A stretch of DNA of 52,927 nt from Prochlorococcus sp. AG-347-L19. Lineage in GTDB: Bacteria; Cyanobacteriota; Cyanobacteriia; PCC-6307; Cyanobiaceae. The stretch covers positions 1-52,927 of the forward strand of contig QCCO01000006.1 of the NCBI GenBank assembly GCA_003278895.1, read 5' to 3'. The notes beneath the pieces are model-generated. The model was given only the letters and a program-made list of their open reading frames with translations. It was not told the DNA's origin and made no database searches. A program made the position numbers and the translations under genes. Positions within the stretch are counted from its first letter, which is position 1. Each line of letters starts with the position of its first letter. Positions 39,402 through 48,740 of the stretch are shown in pieces.

Positions 39402-40466
39402 ATGAAAAAAAAAATACCAGTTATAGTAGTTTCGGGATTTCTTGGTTCAGGTAAAACAACTTTTCTAAGATATCTATTAAAAGAGAGTAATAAAAAATTT
39501 GGTTTAATAATTAATGAATTTGGTGATGTTGGAATTGACGGTGATTTGATTAAAAGTTGTGATAAATGTGATGAATCTGAAGACGACTGCGTAATCGAAT
39601 TAAACAATGGATGTTTATGTTGTACTGTTCAAGATGATTTTGTTCCATCAATAAAAGCTCTCCTAGTATTTAATCCTCCTATCGAATCAATAATTATCGA
39701 AACAAGTGGCTTGGCACTGCCAATTCCCTTAATTCAAGCACTTCACTGGCCTGAAATTAGGTCTTCCATTTACCTTGATGTTGTTGTTGGTATCGTTAAT
39801 GGAGAATCAATGCTTAATGGTTCACCAATTAATGATTTAAATAAAATAACAGAACAATATAATGAAACAGATAAAATTGATCACAACGCCACTATAGATG
39901 AACTTTTTGAGGAGCAACTAGAAGTCTCTGATATCGTTTTAGTCTCTAGATCAGATATCTTAAATGATGATCAGTTTGACGTTGTAAAACATAAAATTCA
40001 AGGAAGTCTAAACTCATCTACACCAGTCATTAAATCCAATAATGGCAAAATTGATTTGAATTATCTATTTGATTTTAATTTTAAAAAAGAGACTTATAAA
40101 GAGTTTTTAACTGAAGAACATGACCATAATCATGTTGAACTTGTATCAGATTCAATTAAATTAAATTATTTCCTTGAAAAAAATGACTTTGAAAAGGAGA
40201 TGTCAAAAATCTTGGATGAATTAAACATTCTTCGAATAAAAGGACGTATTTGGATACCAAACAAATCATTACCTTTACAAATACAAATTGTTGGAAAGAA
40301 AATTAATACTTGGTTTGAAGAAGCTCCAGACAATTGTTGGAGACCAAATGATAATGCTGGGCTTGAATTAGTAATAATTTCCTTTGATGAAAAATCTATA
40401 AAAACTTTCAATAAAAAAATTAAAGAGAAATTTAAGATTTTAAGTGAACCAAAAATAGCAATTTGA
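39402..40466 (+). CDS. COG0523/CobW-family GTPase, putative metallochaperone
   Basis: The 354-residue protein is a G3E GTPase with P-loop GFLGSGKTT (12-20), the metal-binding CxCC motif NNGCLCC (68-74, Cys71, Cys73, Cys74) and a C-terminal CobW_C domain. COG0523 proteins deliver zinc or cobalt. A His-rich stretch EEHDHNHVE (~238-246) between the domains is an additional metal site. Unusually, there are extra cysteines just before the CxCC motif (Cys53, Cys56, Cys63, DKCDESEDDC). It is followed by a two-zinc-knuckle mini-protein and preceded by an exported pentapeptide protein. ATG start. Confidence 0.9.
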   Translation: MKKKIPVIVVSGFLGSGKTTFLRYLLKESNKKFGLIINEFGDVGIDGDLIKSCDKCDESEDDCVIELNNGCLCCTVQDDFVPSIKALLVFNPPIESIIIETSGLALPIPLIQALHWPEIRSSIYLDVVVGIVNGESMLNGSPINDLNKITEQYNETDKIDHNATIDELFEEQLEVSDIVLVSRSDILNDDQFDVVKHKIQGSLNSSTPVIKSNNGKIDLNYLFDFNFKKETYKEFLTEEHDHNHVELVSDSIKLNYFLEKNDFEKEMSKILDELNILRIKGRIWIPNKSLPLQIQIVGKKINTWFEEAPDNCWRPNDNAGLELVIISFDEKSIKTFNKKIKEKFKILSEPKIAI

Positions 40467-40511
40467 CATTATAGTTAGCTGCCGGGATACTTAAACAGTA
40501 GACAGCCCAAG

Positions 40512-40676
40512 ATGAAAAATCCAAAATTTGCTTTAAAACAAATAATCTCTGACGAAGTTACATCAATTGATAAAATAAAATGTTCAAAATGTGGAGGGGC
40601 AGGAAATTTTAAAACTCATGAAAATTCAAGAAGAACTTGCTTAGTATGTTTTGGTAGAGGCTACATAAATATCTAA
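40512..40676 (+). CDS. double CxxCxGxG mini-protein (54 aa)
   Basis: A 54-residue gene encodes two zinc-knuckle-like motifs, CSKCGGAG (residues ~24-31) and CLVCFGRG (~43-50). They are separated by a 12-residue basic linker, as in the DnaJ central zinc domain or plant BSD2-type proteins. There are no other domains. It may be an RNA-binding or protein-disulfide/assembly factor, or a client of the adjacent COG0523 metallochaperone. The ATG follows the CobW-like gene by 45 bases. Confidence 0.7.
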   Translation: MKNPKFALKQIISDEVTSIDKIKCSKCGGAGNFKTHENSRRTCLVCFGRGYINI

Positions 40677-40773
40677 TAACTCAGAAAACCTTAAGGTAAA
40701 AATATTTGTTTATTAATCAATAGTACTTTTTATTAAAATTTAAACTAATCTTCTAGTAGAAATTAATTTTTAA

Positions 40774-41028
40774 TTGGACCAATTTGCTGTAAAAGTTTTT
40801 GTAAGACTAAGACCCTCAGTTTTAGATCCAGCAGGGGAAGCTACTAAATCTGCCTCTATAAAACTTGGAGCCGAGGGAATAAAATCATTACGTATAGGGA
40901 AAATGATTGAGGTGAAAATAGAAGGTAATGGTGAAAACGAAGTAAGAGGAAAAATTGATTTGTTGTGTGATAGGTTATTCGCAAATACTGTTATTGAAGA
41001 TTATGAGTATTCACTAGAAAAATTATAA
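40774..41028 (+). CDS. purS: phosphoribosylformylglycinamidine synthase subunit PurS
   Basis: PurS is the small structural subunit of the three-protein FGAM synthase (PurL-PurQ-PurS) of purine synthesis. Its sequence has [17 protein letters not shown] at the start and [26 protein letters not shown] in the middle, the typical PurS pattern. The protein is 84 aa. The start is TTG; no ATG is near. PurQ begins one base after its stop. PurL is not in the window. Confidence 0.92.
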   Translation: MDQFAVKVFVRLRPSVLDPAGEATKSASIKLGAEGIKSLRIGKMIEVKIEGNGENEVRGKIDLLCDRLFANTVIEDYEYSLEKL

Positions 41029-41029
41029 G

Positions 41030-41695
41030 ATGGATAATTTTACTGTAGGAGTTGTTGTCTTCCCTGGTTCTAATTGTGATCGTGATGTTTCATGGGCATT
41101 GGAAGGTTGTTTAGACATAAGAACAAAATACCTGTGGCATGAGTCTTCAGATTTAAGTGATCTAGATGCAATAGTTTTACCCGGAGGATTTAGCTATGGT
41201 GATTATTTAAGATGCGGAGCAATTGCGAGATTCTCTCCATTAATAAATGCCTTGGATGAGTTTGTTAAAAGCGGTAAAAGAGTTTTAGGAATTTGTAATG
41301 GTTTTCAAATTTTGACAGAATCAGGATTTTTGCCTGGTGCTCTTGTTGCAAATAAAAATCTTAATTTTATCTGTGATGACGTTGAACTGGACATCGTTTC
41401 TTCAAAAGGAGGTTGGTTTAATAATGTAGATGAAAAACAAACAATTAAATTGCCAATAGCGCATGGGGAAGGAAGATATCATTGTGATTCTGATACTTTA
41501 AAGAGACTTGTAGATAATGAATTGATCGCTTTGAGATATAAAAATAATCCCAATGGATCTTCATTCGATATCGCAGGCATAACTAATGAGAAGGGAAATG
41601 TTCTAGGTTTAATGCCTCATCCAGAGCGAGCATGCGACGAGACAATTGGTGGGACTGATGGTCTCTTTACATTAAAGTCATTAATATTGAAATAA
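41030..41695 (+). CDS. purQ: phosphoribosylformylglycinamidine synthase subunit PurQ
   Basis: This is the glutaminase subunit of FGAM synthase, supplying ammonia to PurL. It is a class I amidotransferase of 221 residues with catalytic Cys89 in [11 protein letters not shown] and the His197/Glu199 dyad in [10 protein letters not shown]; the oxyanion region [16 protein letters not shown] is intact. It starts one base after the purS stop (translational coupling). A bidirectional terminator follows. Confidence 0.96.
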   Translation: MDNFTVGVVVFPGSNCDRDVSWALEGCLDIRTKYLWHESSDLSDLDAIVLPGGFSYGDYLRCGAIARFSPLINALDEFVKSGKRVLGICNGFQILTESGFLPGALVANKNLNFICDDVELDIVSSKGGWFNNVDEKQTIKLPIAHGEGRYHCDSDTLKRLVDNELIALRYKNNPNGSSFDIAGITNEKGNVLGLMPHPERACDETIGGTDGLFTLKSLILK

Positions 41696-41727
41696 AAAAA
41701 GACCCCCAATTTTGGAGGCCTTTTTTT
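41694..41727. terminator. bidirectional terminator between purQ and fbaA
   Basis: A hairpin (41701-41720, stem built from CCAA/TTGG plus GC pairs with C-A mismatches) is flanked by an A-run (41694-41700) and a T-run (41721-41727). It can end both purQ and the convergent class II aldolase gene. Confidence 0.7.
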
Positions 41728-41745
41728 ATTTAATTTGGGAGGAAA

Positions 41746-42819
41746 TTAAACGGTAGCTTTTACTTTTGGATCCAAATCACCTTTTGCGTAAAGATCAGCA
41801 AAATAATTAGTGCTGTTTTGTTTGATCTTACTTGCTTGACCTTCGCACCAGAACTGCTTGTATCTATCAAGACAAACTTGCTTCATGTATTTTCTAGCAG
41901 GCTTGTTGAAATGTCTTGGGTCGAAGTTTGCCTTATCAGCAAATGCTGCCTCTCTAACCGCGGCAGTGAAAGCAAGTCTGTTATCAGTATCAATGTTGAC
42001 TTTCCTAACTCCATTTCTTATTCCCTCTTGAATTTCTTCAACAGGAACACCATAAGTTTGAGGAATTTCACCGCCATATTTGTTAATGATATCCAACCAT
42101 TCTTGAGGAACTGAACTAGATCCATGCATTACAAGATGGGTATTTGGAAGTGCTTTATGAATTTCAGCAATTCTGCTTATTGCAAGAACTTCTCCTGTAG
42201 GTTTTCTTGTAAATTTATAAGCACCATGACTTGTTCCTATAGCAATAGCTAAAGCATCGACTTTTGTTTTAGCTACAAAATCTGCAGCTTCTTCAGGATC
42301 AGTCAGAAGCATATCTGTAGAAAGTTCACCTTCAAATCCATGACCATCTTCCGCTTCACCTTTTCCTGTCTCTAATGAACCTAAGCAACCCAACTCTCCT
42401 TCAACACTAACTCCAACTGAATGAGCAAAATCTACTACTTTTTTAGTAACTGCAACATTATATTCGTAACTAGCGGGTGTTTTTGCATCTGCCTCTAGAG
42501 AACCGTCCATCATTACTGATGTGAAACCATTTATTGCTGCTGAGTAACATGTTGATGGCTCATTACCGTGGTCTTGGTGCATTACCACTGGAATATTGGG
42601 ATATGTTTCTGTCGCAGCAAGGATTAGATGACGTAGGAAAATTTCTCCTGCATAATTTCTTGCCCCTCTTGAAGCTTGGAGGATTACAGGACTATCAGTT
42701 TCATATGCTGCTTCCATGATTGCTTGAACTTGTTCAAGGTTATTAACATTGAAAGCTGGAATACCGTAACCATTCTCAGCAGCGTGATCTAAAAGTAGTC
42801 TTAGTGGAACGAGGGCCAT
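41746..42819 (-). CDS. fbaA: fructose-bisphosphate aldolase, class II
   Basis: Zinc-dependent aldolase of glycolysis, gluconeogenesis and the Calvin cycle (357 aa). The N-terminal [21 protein letters not shown], the metal-binding MHQDHG (~80-85), later HGAYKF and MHGSSSVPQ are all present, as is the typical NIDTDNR near the C-terminus. It also handles sedoheptulose 1,7-bisphosphate in cyanobacteria. Head-to-tail with a class I aldolase gene that lies directly upstream on the same strand (148 bases between). Confidence 0.96.
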   Translation of the reverse strand: MALVPLRLLLDHAAENGYGIPAFNVNNLEQVQAIMEAAYETDSPVILQASRGARNYAGEIFLRHLILAATETYPNIPVVMHQDHGNEPSTCYSAAINGFTSVMMDGSLEADAKTPASYEYNVAVTKKVVDFAHSVGVSVEGELGCLGSLETGKGEAEDGHGFEGELSTDMLLTDPEEAADFVAKTKVDALAIAIGTSHGAYKFTRKPTGEVLAISRIAEIHKALPNTHLVMHGSSSVPQEWLDIINKYGGEIPQTYGVPVEEIQEGIRNGVRKVNIDTDNRLAFTAAVREAAFADKANFDPRHFNKPARKYMKQVCLDRYKQFWCEGQASKIKQNSTNYFADLYAKGDLDPKVKATV

Positions 42820-42967
42820 AATTAAAATAAGTTAAATGCTATAGAAAGCATATGTTTCCGAGAGTTTAGTATAAAGAGGTATCAAATGTCACGTCATTAG
42901 ATATACAAAATACTAAATTAAAGAAACTTATTTTATGACCCAGAGTACATTTTTAGGATTTTTTTAG

Positions 42968-44035
42968 TTAATAAGTGTAGCCTGCCACAAACAATTGTTC
43001 ATCAGATGAAGGTTGAGATCCTGCTACATAGACACCTTTTGAAGCCTCAGAGTTTGCTTGAGCTCTTGCTATTAACGCTTTTTGACCTCCTTCAATGTCG
43101 CTTCCTTTCCAGGCCTTTAAGCATGAGTGCTGTAATGCTCTTCCATAGGAGAATGAAACATTCCATAAAGCTTTCCTGTAAAGAGTGTTCATATTATTTA
43201 GATAAACAGAAGCAGCTTCTTCGCTTAACCCTCCTGATAAGAAAACTATTCCAGGAACAGATGCTGGAACGCATCTTTCCATAGTTCTAATTGTCATTTC
43301 AGCAACCTTCATAGGATCAGCCTTTGTTGGACAATCTGCTCCATTAACAGTCATAGAAGGTTTTAATAGAGTGCCTTCTAGAAAAACTCCATTTGCTTGA
43401 CAGGCACTATAAACCTGCTTTATTACCTCTTCTTGAACTTCAGCAGTTTTTTCAATAGTATGGTCGCCGTCCATTAAGATTTCAGGTTCAATAATTGGTA
43501 CTAACCCAGATTCTTGAACTGATCTTGCATACCTTGCTAATCCCCAAGCATTCTCTTGAATTGATAGTTTTGAAGGACAACCATCATTTGTAATTTGCAG
43601 AACTGCTCTCCACTTTGCAAATCTGGCACCTTGTTCATAATATTTTGCGGCTCTTTCAACTAACCCATCTAGGCCAGAGCAAAAAGTTTCTACATCTCCT
43701 CCTCCTGGAAGTGGATTTAGGCCCTTATCGACCTTTATCCCTGGAATAATACCTAAATCATTTAGTTTCTTAACCATTGACTCGCCATCTTGGTGATTCT
43801 GATTAAGAGTTTCTTCGAAGAGGATTGCTCCACTTATATATTTGCCAAGACCTTCTGTAGTAAAAAGCATTCCTCTATATGCCTTCCTATTGTCTTCAGT
43901 ATTCTCAACGCCAATTCCAGCGAGTCTTTTACCTACTGTTTTAGTGGATTCATCTACCGCTAATATTCCTTTTCCTTTAGAAGCTAGTAATTGAGCATTT
44001 TCTTTAAGCTCATTTTTGTAATAATTTAAAGCCAT
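42968..44035 (-). CDS. fda: fructose-bisphosphate aldolase, class I
   Basis: This is a metal-independent, Schiff-base aldolase of 355 residues, unrelated in sequence to the adjacent class II enzyme. GKGILAVDESTKTVGKR near the N-terminus, Lys141 in AKWRAVLQI and the Schiff-base Lys225 in GTLLKPSMT are intact, as is the FLSGGLSEEAA motif. It carries the usual class I C-terminal AGYTY ending, with the catalytic tyrosine. The pairing of both classes on one strand suggests a backup or condition-specific role; intergenic 42820-42967 contains no other gene. Confidence 0.96.
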   Translation of the reverse strand: MALNYYKNELKENAQLLASKGKGILAVDESTKTVGKRLAGIGVENTEDNRKAYRGMLFTTEGLGKYISGAILFEETLNQNHQDGESMVKKLNDLGIIPGIKVDKGLNPLPGGGDVETFCSGLDGLVERAAKYYEQGARFAKWRAVLQITNDGCPSKLSIQENAWGLARYARSVQESGLVPIIEPEILMDGDHTIEKTAEVQEEVIKQVYSACQANGVFLEGTLLKPSMTVNGADCPTKADPMKVAEMTIRTMERCVPASVPGIVFLSGGLSEEAASVYLNNMNTLYRKALWNVSFSYGRALQHSCLKAWKGSDIEGGQKALIARAQANSEASKGVYVAGSQPSSDEQLFVAGYTY

Positions 44036-44138
44036 TCTTTAATAATTCAATTCAATTGATTTTTCCAGAATATGAAAAAAAAATAAAATCAATCCAATAC
44101 TTTATCGGGTGATAATTGCTACTTATAAATGTATAGCC

Positions 44139-45236
44139 TTAAATTTTGATACTTAATCCACTTTTGGAAGATTCTCTTATAGCTTCGCAAACTTTATGAC
44201 TAGCAAGTCCCTCACATAAGCCTGGGATTACAGGTGTTCCATTTATTATACTCTGGGCCCATAAATTTTGAATTTTCAAAACTGGAGCTATTCTCCCATC
44301 AGTCCATGTTTTTTCAAAATTAAAACTTAAATCTGCAGTTAGATTTTGTATTTTATTTTCGTTGTTTGAATATTTTAAATTAAAACCATGTACATAATCT
44401 TTTTGGTTTTCGCTTTTAAGAATTAGTGAACCTTCGCTGCCATATATTTCTAAACTAAATCCTCTACCATTTTTAGAAATTGATGATAAAGATACCTGAC
44501 ATGGAATAAGATTCGAGCTGTAGTTTGATATTTCTATATTGGCTAAACATACATCTTCACTCGTAACATCATTTAAATCAGATGAATTAGGTAAAGGTCT
44601 TTTTTTTATTGATGTTGCTAACTTGCCAGACACGTTTATTGCTTCTCCAAAAAACCAATTCAACATATCGAATGCATGAGTACCTAAAGCGCCAATAACT
44701 CCTCCACCTTTTTCTTCCAATGAATACCAATTCCAAGATCTTTTGGGGTCGGATCTACTGCCCATTAACCAATCTAATTTGACTAAATATATATCTCCTA
44801 AGATATTTTCATCAATAAGTTTTTTTGTCTGAAGGAAAAGAGGTACTGCTCTATATTCAAAATCAACACATACGCTTAAATTATTAATCAAAGATATTCT
44901 CTGAAGCTCTTCAATTTCTGAGGAGGATATTGAAACGGGTTTTTCTAGAAGCAAATGTTTATTGTTCTCAAGTGCGCTTTTGGCTAATTTAAATCTTGAT
45001 TCAGGAGGGGTCGCAATTATAATTCCATCAATATTTGTAGCGTTAATTAAGTCATCCCAATCATGAAAAAAATCTAAGCCCGTTTCTTTTTCTAATATCG
45101 ATTTTTGTTTTTTCTCGTAATGATAAATAGCTACAGGAGTTAAGTAATCAGACTCTTTTAATGCCTCTAAATGAACTTTTTTACCAAACCCCAGTCCAGC
45201 GATTGCTATTTTTAATTTTTTATTTTTAGAATTCAT
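44139..45236 (-). CDS. GFO/IDH/MocA-family NAD(P)-dependent oxidoreductase
   Basis: The N-terminal Rossmann fold (KIAIAGLGFGKKVHLEAL) and the EKP motif of the family (LLLEKPVSIS, ~93) identify a sugar or inositol-type dehydrogenase; the C-terminal half is the typical alpha/beta substrate domain with GALGTHAFDMLNWFFG. It has 365 residues from the chosen ATG. A longer frame from 45278 would overlap the preceding gene by 41 bases and is less likely. Start at 45236 gives one-base spacing to the gene upstream. Substrate unknown. Confidence 0.88.
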   Translation of the reverse strand: MNSKNKKLKIAIAGLGFGKKVHLEALKESDYLTPVAIYHYEKKQKSILEKETGLDFFHDWDDLINATNIDGIIIATPPESRFKLAKSALENNKHLLLEKPVSISSSEIEELQRISLINNLSVCVDFEYRAVPLFLQTKKLIDENILGDIYLVKLDWLMGSRSDPKRSWNWYSLEEKGGGVIGALGTHAFDMLNWFFGEAINVSGKLATSIKKRPLPNSSDLNDVTSEDVCLANIEISNYSSNLIPCQVSLSSISKNGRGFSLEIYGSEGSLILKSENQKDYVHGFNLKYSNNENKIQNLTADLSFNFEKTWTDGRIAPVLKIQNLWAQSIINGTPVIPGLCEGLASHKVCEAIRESSKSGLSIKI

Positions 45237-45237
45237 T

Positions 45238-45630
45238 TTACCCACTAATAAACTCTGAACAGCTATTTTCAATAACAATATCTATGAGTTCATCATTATT
45301 AGAAGTTTGCCATTTTGAATTGAATTGAGGTATTCCATTTATGGAAGTATCTTTGAACTTTTTTTCATCGCAATTAATTCTCATTACATAAAGTGATAAC
45401 TCACCATCATCATCTGAATTAGTTGGATTTTTAAAGAACTTTGTTAATACACTTATTTCACCATTTGGAAGCTCTTTAATACTGCCTTTATCAAGCCATT
45501 CTTTCCCTTCATTATTCTCTTTTAGTAGGACCCAGTCAACATTTCCTATTCCATAAGAATATGGAGCAAAATTTAAAATAAAAAATAAAAGGCTTAAAGA
45601 AAAATAAAAGAAATTTGAAATAATTCTCAT
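45238..45630 (-). CDS. small exported protein (130 aa), possibly adhesin-E-like
   Basis: A signal peptide of ~26 residues precedes a ~100-residue domain beginning VDWVLL and containing EWLDKGSIKELPNGEISV, YVMRINCDEKKF and a C-terminal cysteine (ENSCSEF). The W-x-D-x-x-S and R-x-x-C-D pattern resembles small bacterial surface-adhesin-E-type domains, but the resemblance is weak. It is probably periplasmic with one disulfide. It lies one base after accD and one base before the oxidoreductase gene, so the three form an operon. Confidence 0.6.
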   Translation of the reverse strand: MRIISNFFYFSLSLLFFILNFAPYSYGIGNVDWVLLKENNEGKEWLDKGSIKELPNGEISVLTKFFKNPTNSDDDGELSLYVMRINCDEKKFKDTSINGIPQFNSKWQTSNNDELIDIVIENSCSEFISG

Positions 45631-45631
45631 T

Positions 45632-46513
45632 TTACATATTTGCTTTTACAAGTTCTTTTACACCATGAATTTTTAAAATTTTAGTCAAAGTATCCTTGAG
45701 ATCTTTCCTTTTAACTATTACATCAACAAAACCATGTTCAAGCAGATATTCAGCTGTTTGAAAATTATCGGGTAATTTTTCTCTTAATGTTTGTTCTATA
45801 ACCCTTCTTCCAGCAAAACCAATAAGAGCTCTGGGTTCCGCCAAAATTAAATCACCTAACATTGCAAAGCTTGCTGTTACCCCTCCAGTGGTTGGATGAG
45901 TTAATAAGGGCATATAAAGAAGATTTTTTTCTTTATGTTTTTTTAGTGCGCCAGATATTTTTGCCATTTGCATGAGACTTAACATACCTTCTTGCATCCT
46001 TGCCCCTCCAGATGCGCAAACAATAAGAATTGGAAAATTTTCTAAAGTTGCTTTCTCAATTATCCTTGTAATTTTTTCACCAACTACTGAACCCATGGAT
46101 CCTCCCATAAATCGAAAATCCATAACAGCTAATGCTAAAGGCATTGAATTTACAGAACAGATACCTGTTACGACTCCATCTCTTAAACCTGTACCTGCTT
46201 GACTTTCTTTAATTCGATCAGCATACGCTCTTCTATCTTTAAAACCTAAAGGATCTGTAGGACTTAGTGAACTATCCAACTCCTCGAATGAATTTTTATC
46301 AGCAATTATATTTATCCTTTCATCGCTATTAATCCTATTGTGGTGTCCACAATTACTACAAACATTGAAATTTGAAATGAGGTCTTTTCTATAGGCTACT
46401 TGCGAACATTCTGAACATTTAACCCACAAACCATCTCCCTCATCAGTATCTTGCGAAACTTTCCCAACAAATTGATCTTTACGCCTTGCGGCAAACCAGT
46501 CGATTAATGACAC
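45632..46513 (-). CDS. accD: acetyl-CoA carboxylase carboxyltransferase subunit beta
   Basis: AccD joins AccA to transfer the carboxyl group to acetyl-CoA, starting fatty-acid synthesis. The 293-residue protein has the N-terminal zinc ribbon (Cys33, Cys36, Cys52, Cys55) and the carboxyltransferase core with [23 protein letters not shown] and [11 protein letters not shown]. Length is typical. It is the first gene of a minus-strand group with a small exported protein and an oxidoreductase, and it lies next to prk with 140 gene-free bases between. Confidence 0.96.
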   Translation of the reverse strand: MSLIDWFAARRKDQFVGKVSQDTDEGDGLWVKCSECSQVAYRKDLISNFNVCSNCGHHNRINSDERINIIADKNSFEELDSSLSPTDPLGFKDRRAYADRIKESQAGTGLRDGVVTGICSVNSMPLALAVMDFRFMGGSMGSVVGEKITRIIEKATLENFPILIVCASGGARMQEGMLSLMQMAKISGALKKHKEKNLLYMPLLTHPTTGGVTASFAMLGDLILAEPRALIGFAGRRVIEQTLREKLPDNFQTAEYLLEHGFVDVIVKRKDLKDTLTKILKIHGVKELVKANM

Positions 46514-46653
46514 AACGTTTTCTGTTTTTTCTATTTAAATCTAAATTAGGTACTTTTATCAAGAAAGATATATAAAAATTTGAAATCCTCTAGATTAAAA
46601 ACTCTTCAAAGTAAAAAATATAATTATTTGAATTGATAATCCAAAATTAAATA

Positions 46654-47550
46654 TTATTTATTTTTTTCCTCAATCATTTTGTGAATTATTGGAGTGAGAA
46701 TTAGTTCCATTGCGAATCCCATTTTCCCTCCATTTACTACGATACTTGTTGGACTTGACATAAATGAATCGTTAATCATTCCAAGCAAGTATTGAAAATC
46801 AATCCCCCATTTCTCTCTTGCACCTTTCCTGAAATGTATGATCACAAAGCTCTCATCAGGAGTTGGGATATTCCTGCATATGAAAGGATTAGAGGTGTCA
46901 ATTGTGGGAATTCTTTGGAAATTAATATCGGTTTTGCTGAATTGTGGGCATATGTGATTTATATAATCAGGCATTCTTCTCAATATAGTATCCACAATGG
47001 TTTCCGCTGAGTAACCTCTTTCTGCGTTATCTCTGTGAATTTTTTGAATCCACTCTAAATTTGTTATCGGAACAACACCAACAAGCAAATCAGCATAAGA
47101 GGCAACATTGTATCCATCACCTTCTACCCCGCCATGCAAACCTTCATAAAAGAGTACATCTGTTCCCTCAGGAATATCTTCCCATGGAGTAAATTGTCCA
47201 GGTTCTAAGGATGTCCCAAGTCTTGTATTATGTTCTTCTGCTTCTTCAAGACTATGTAGATAATATCTTTTCTTTCCTCCTCCAGTTTCACCATAGATTT
47301 TAAAAAGTTCTTCTAACTTGTCAAAAAGATTAGCCTCTGGACCAAAATGAGAGAAATTTTCACCTTTTGAAAGAGCCTCTGCCATAGCTTTTTTCATAGG
47401 CATTCTTTCAAATCTGTGGTAACTATCACCTTCTACAACTGCAGGAACAATATCTTCTCTGGCAAAAATATGCTCAAAGGCTCTTTTTACTGTACTTGTT
47501 CCTGCTCCTGAAGATCCTGTTACAGCAACTACTGGATGACGTTTTGACAT
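46654..47550 (-). CDS. prk: phosphoribulokinase, class I (proteobacterial type)
   Basis: Makes ribulose 1,5-bisphosphate for RuBisCO. The sequence is that of the octameric proteobacterial class: P-loop VTGSSGAGTST (10-20), GDSYHRFERM, FYEGLHGG, VVPITNLEWIQKIHRD and FSKTDINFQRIPTIDTSNPFI. At 298 residues it matches class I PRK. The P-loop cysteine and the second N-terminal cysteine used for thioredoxin/CP12 control in plant-type cyanobacterial PRK are absent; the only two cysteines are in HICPQF and FICRN. It was probably gained by transfer together with form IA carbon-fixation genes. Confidence 0.93.
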   Translation of the reverse strand: MSKRHPVVAVTGSSGAGTSTVKRAFEHIFAREDIVPAVVEGDSYHRFERMPMKKAMAEALSKGENFSHFGPEANLFDKLEELFKIYGETGGGKKRYYLHSLEEAEEHNTRLGTSLEPGQFTPWEDIPEGTDVLFYEGLHGGVEGDGYNVASYADLLVGVVPITNLEWIQKIHRDNAERGYSAETIVDTILRRMPDYINHICPQFSKTDINFQRIPTIDTSNPFICRNIPTPDESFVIIHFRKGAREKWGIDFQYLLGMINDSFMSSPTSIVVNGGKMGFAMELILTPIIHKMIEEKNK

Positions 47551-47638
47551 TTTTTAAAAACAATATCTCATGATTCTGACAGGTCATATGCCAACTTTAT
47601 GTTTTACTTAAAAATTTTTTTTATTTATTAATTTTTTT

Positions 47639-48712
47639 TTAAATTTCATCCATTATTTTATCTCCGATTTCACTGCAAGATAAAACTTCAGAAGACCAAT
47701 CAGCTAAATCTGCTGTTCTAAATCCTTTTGATAAAACTTTATCAATGGCAGTTTCTAAATTTTCTGCGGCTTTTTCTTCATTTAATCCAATTTTTAACAT
47801 CATGGAAGCAGATAAAAGCATTGCTATAGGATTTGCTATATTTTTACCTGCTATATCAGGAGCCGAACCATGAACAGGTTCAAAAACTCCTGGACCATTA
47901 TTATTTAGAGAAGCAGATGGAAGCATACCTATAGAACCAGTTAACATTGCGGCTAAGTCGCTTAAAATATCTCCAAATAAATTACTTGTTAAAATTACAT
48001 CAAATTGACCAGGATCTCTAACTAATTGCATCGCTGCATTATCGACGTACATATTGCTTAGAGATATATTTTTATCTTTTGAAGTGATATTTAAAACGGT
48101 ATCTCTCCACAATTGACTAACCTCAAGAACATTTGATTTATCAACAGAACATATTTTTTTATTTCTTTGGTTAGCAATTTTTATTGCTATTTCAGTTATT
48201 CTCTCTATTTCGGCCGAATCATAAACCATCGTATTGAAAGCTTTTGGGATATTTGTATTTGTTATATGCCCTCTTGGTTTCCCAAAATAAATTCCCCCTA
48301 TTAATTCTCTTACAACAATAAGATCTACATGCTCAACAATTTCTTTTTTTAATGTACTTGAATCTAATAGAGATTTTCTTATTTTGACAGGCCTGATATT
48401 TGCGAAAAGGTTTAGGGCAGATCTTAACTTTAGTAACCCACTTTCGGGCCTTAATTCTCTTTCAAGAGAGTCATATTTAATATCTCCAACACATGCTAAA
48501 AGTACAGCATCACTTTTTTTGCATTGATCTAGTGTCTCATCTGGAGCAGGAGTCCCATATTTTTCATAAGCTACCCCTCCAAATAATTTCTCAATAATCT
48601 CAATATCGAAATTATGATTTTTTGAAAGCTTTTTTAAAACTTTTTTTGAAACTTCTGAAATCTCTGGTCCAATTCCGTCTCCTGACAATAAAACAATCTT
48701 ATATTTCTTCAT
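47639..48712 (-). CDS. leuB: 3-isopropylmalate dehydrogenase
   Basis: Catalyses the NAD-dependent oxidation and decarboxylation step of leucine synthesis. The 357-residue protein contains LLSGDGIGPEI, the substrate-binding RELIGGIYFGKPRG, the catalytic Lys in VDKSNVLEVSQLWRD and GLFEPVHGSAPDIAGK (as GVFEPVHG). All are intact. It is the last gene of the minus-strand run from ruvX through lpxD. The 88-base space to prk contains long T-runs but no clear hairpin. Confidence 0.95.
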   Translation of the reverse strand: MKKYKIVLLSGDGIGPEISEVSKKVLKKLSKNHNFDIEIIEKLFGGVAYEKYGTPAPDETLDQCKKSDAVLLACVGDIKYDSLERELRPESGLLKLRSALNLFANIRPVKIRKSLLDSSTLKKEIVEHVDLIVVRELIGGIYFGKPRGHITNTNIPKAFNTMVYDSAEIERITEIAIKIANQRNKKICSVDKSNVLEVSQLWRDTVLNITSKDKNISLSNMYVDNAAMQLVRDPGQFDVILTSNLFGDILSDLAAMLTGSIGMLPSASLNNNGPGVFEPVHGSAPDIAGKNIANPIAMLLSASMMLKIGLNEEKAAENLETAIDKVLSKGFRTADLADWSSEVLSCSEIGDKIMDEI

Positions 48713-48740
48713 TTAAATTTTTGTTTAATAGAACAATAAA

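Noticed and set aside
42930..42967. Short frame MTQSTFLGFF upstream of the class I aldolase end
   Set aside because: Ten codons only and not in a leader position for the minus-strand genes.
45237..45278. Longer start for the GFO/IDH/MocA oxidoreductase
   Set aside because: The extra 14 residues precede the Rossmann motif and overlap the upstream gene. The ATG at 45236 gives a natural one-base spacing.
46514..46653. accD-prk intergenic region as a possible regulatory RNA
   Set aside because: It is AT-rich without a convincing hairpin or repeated element.
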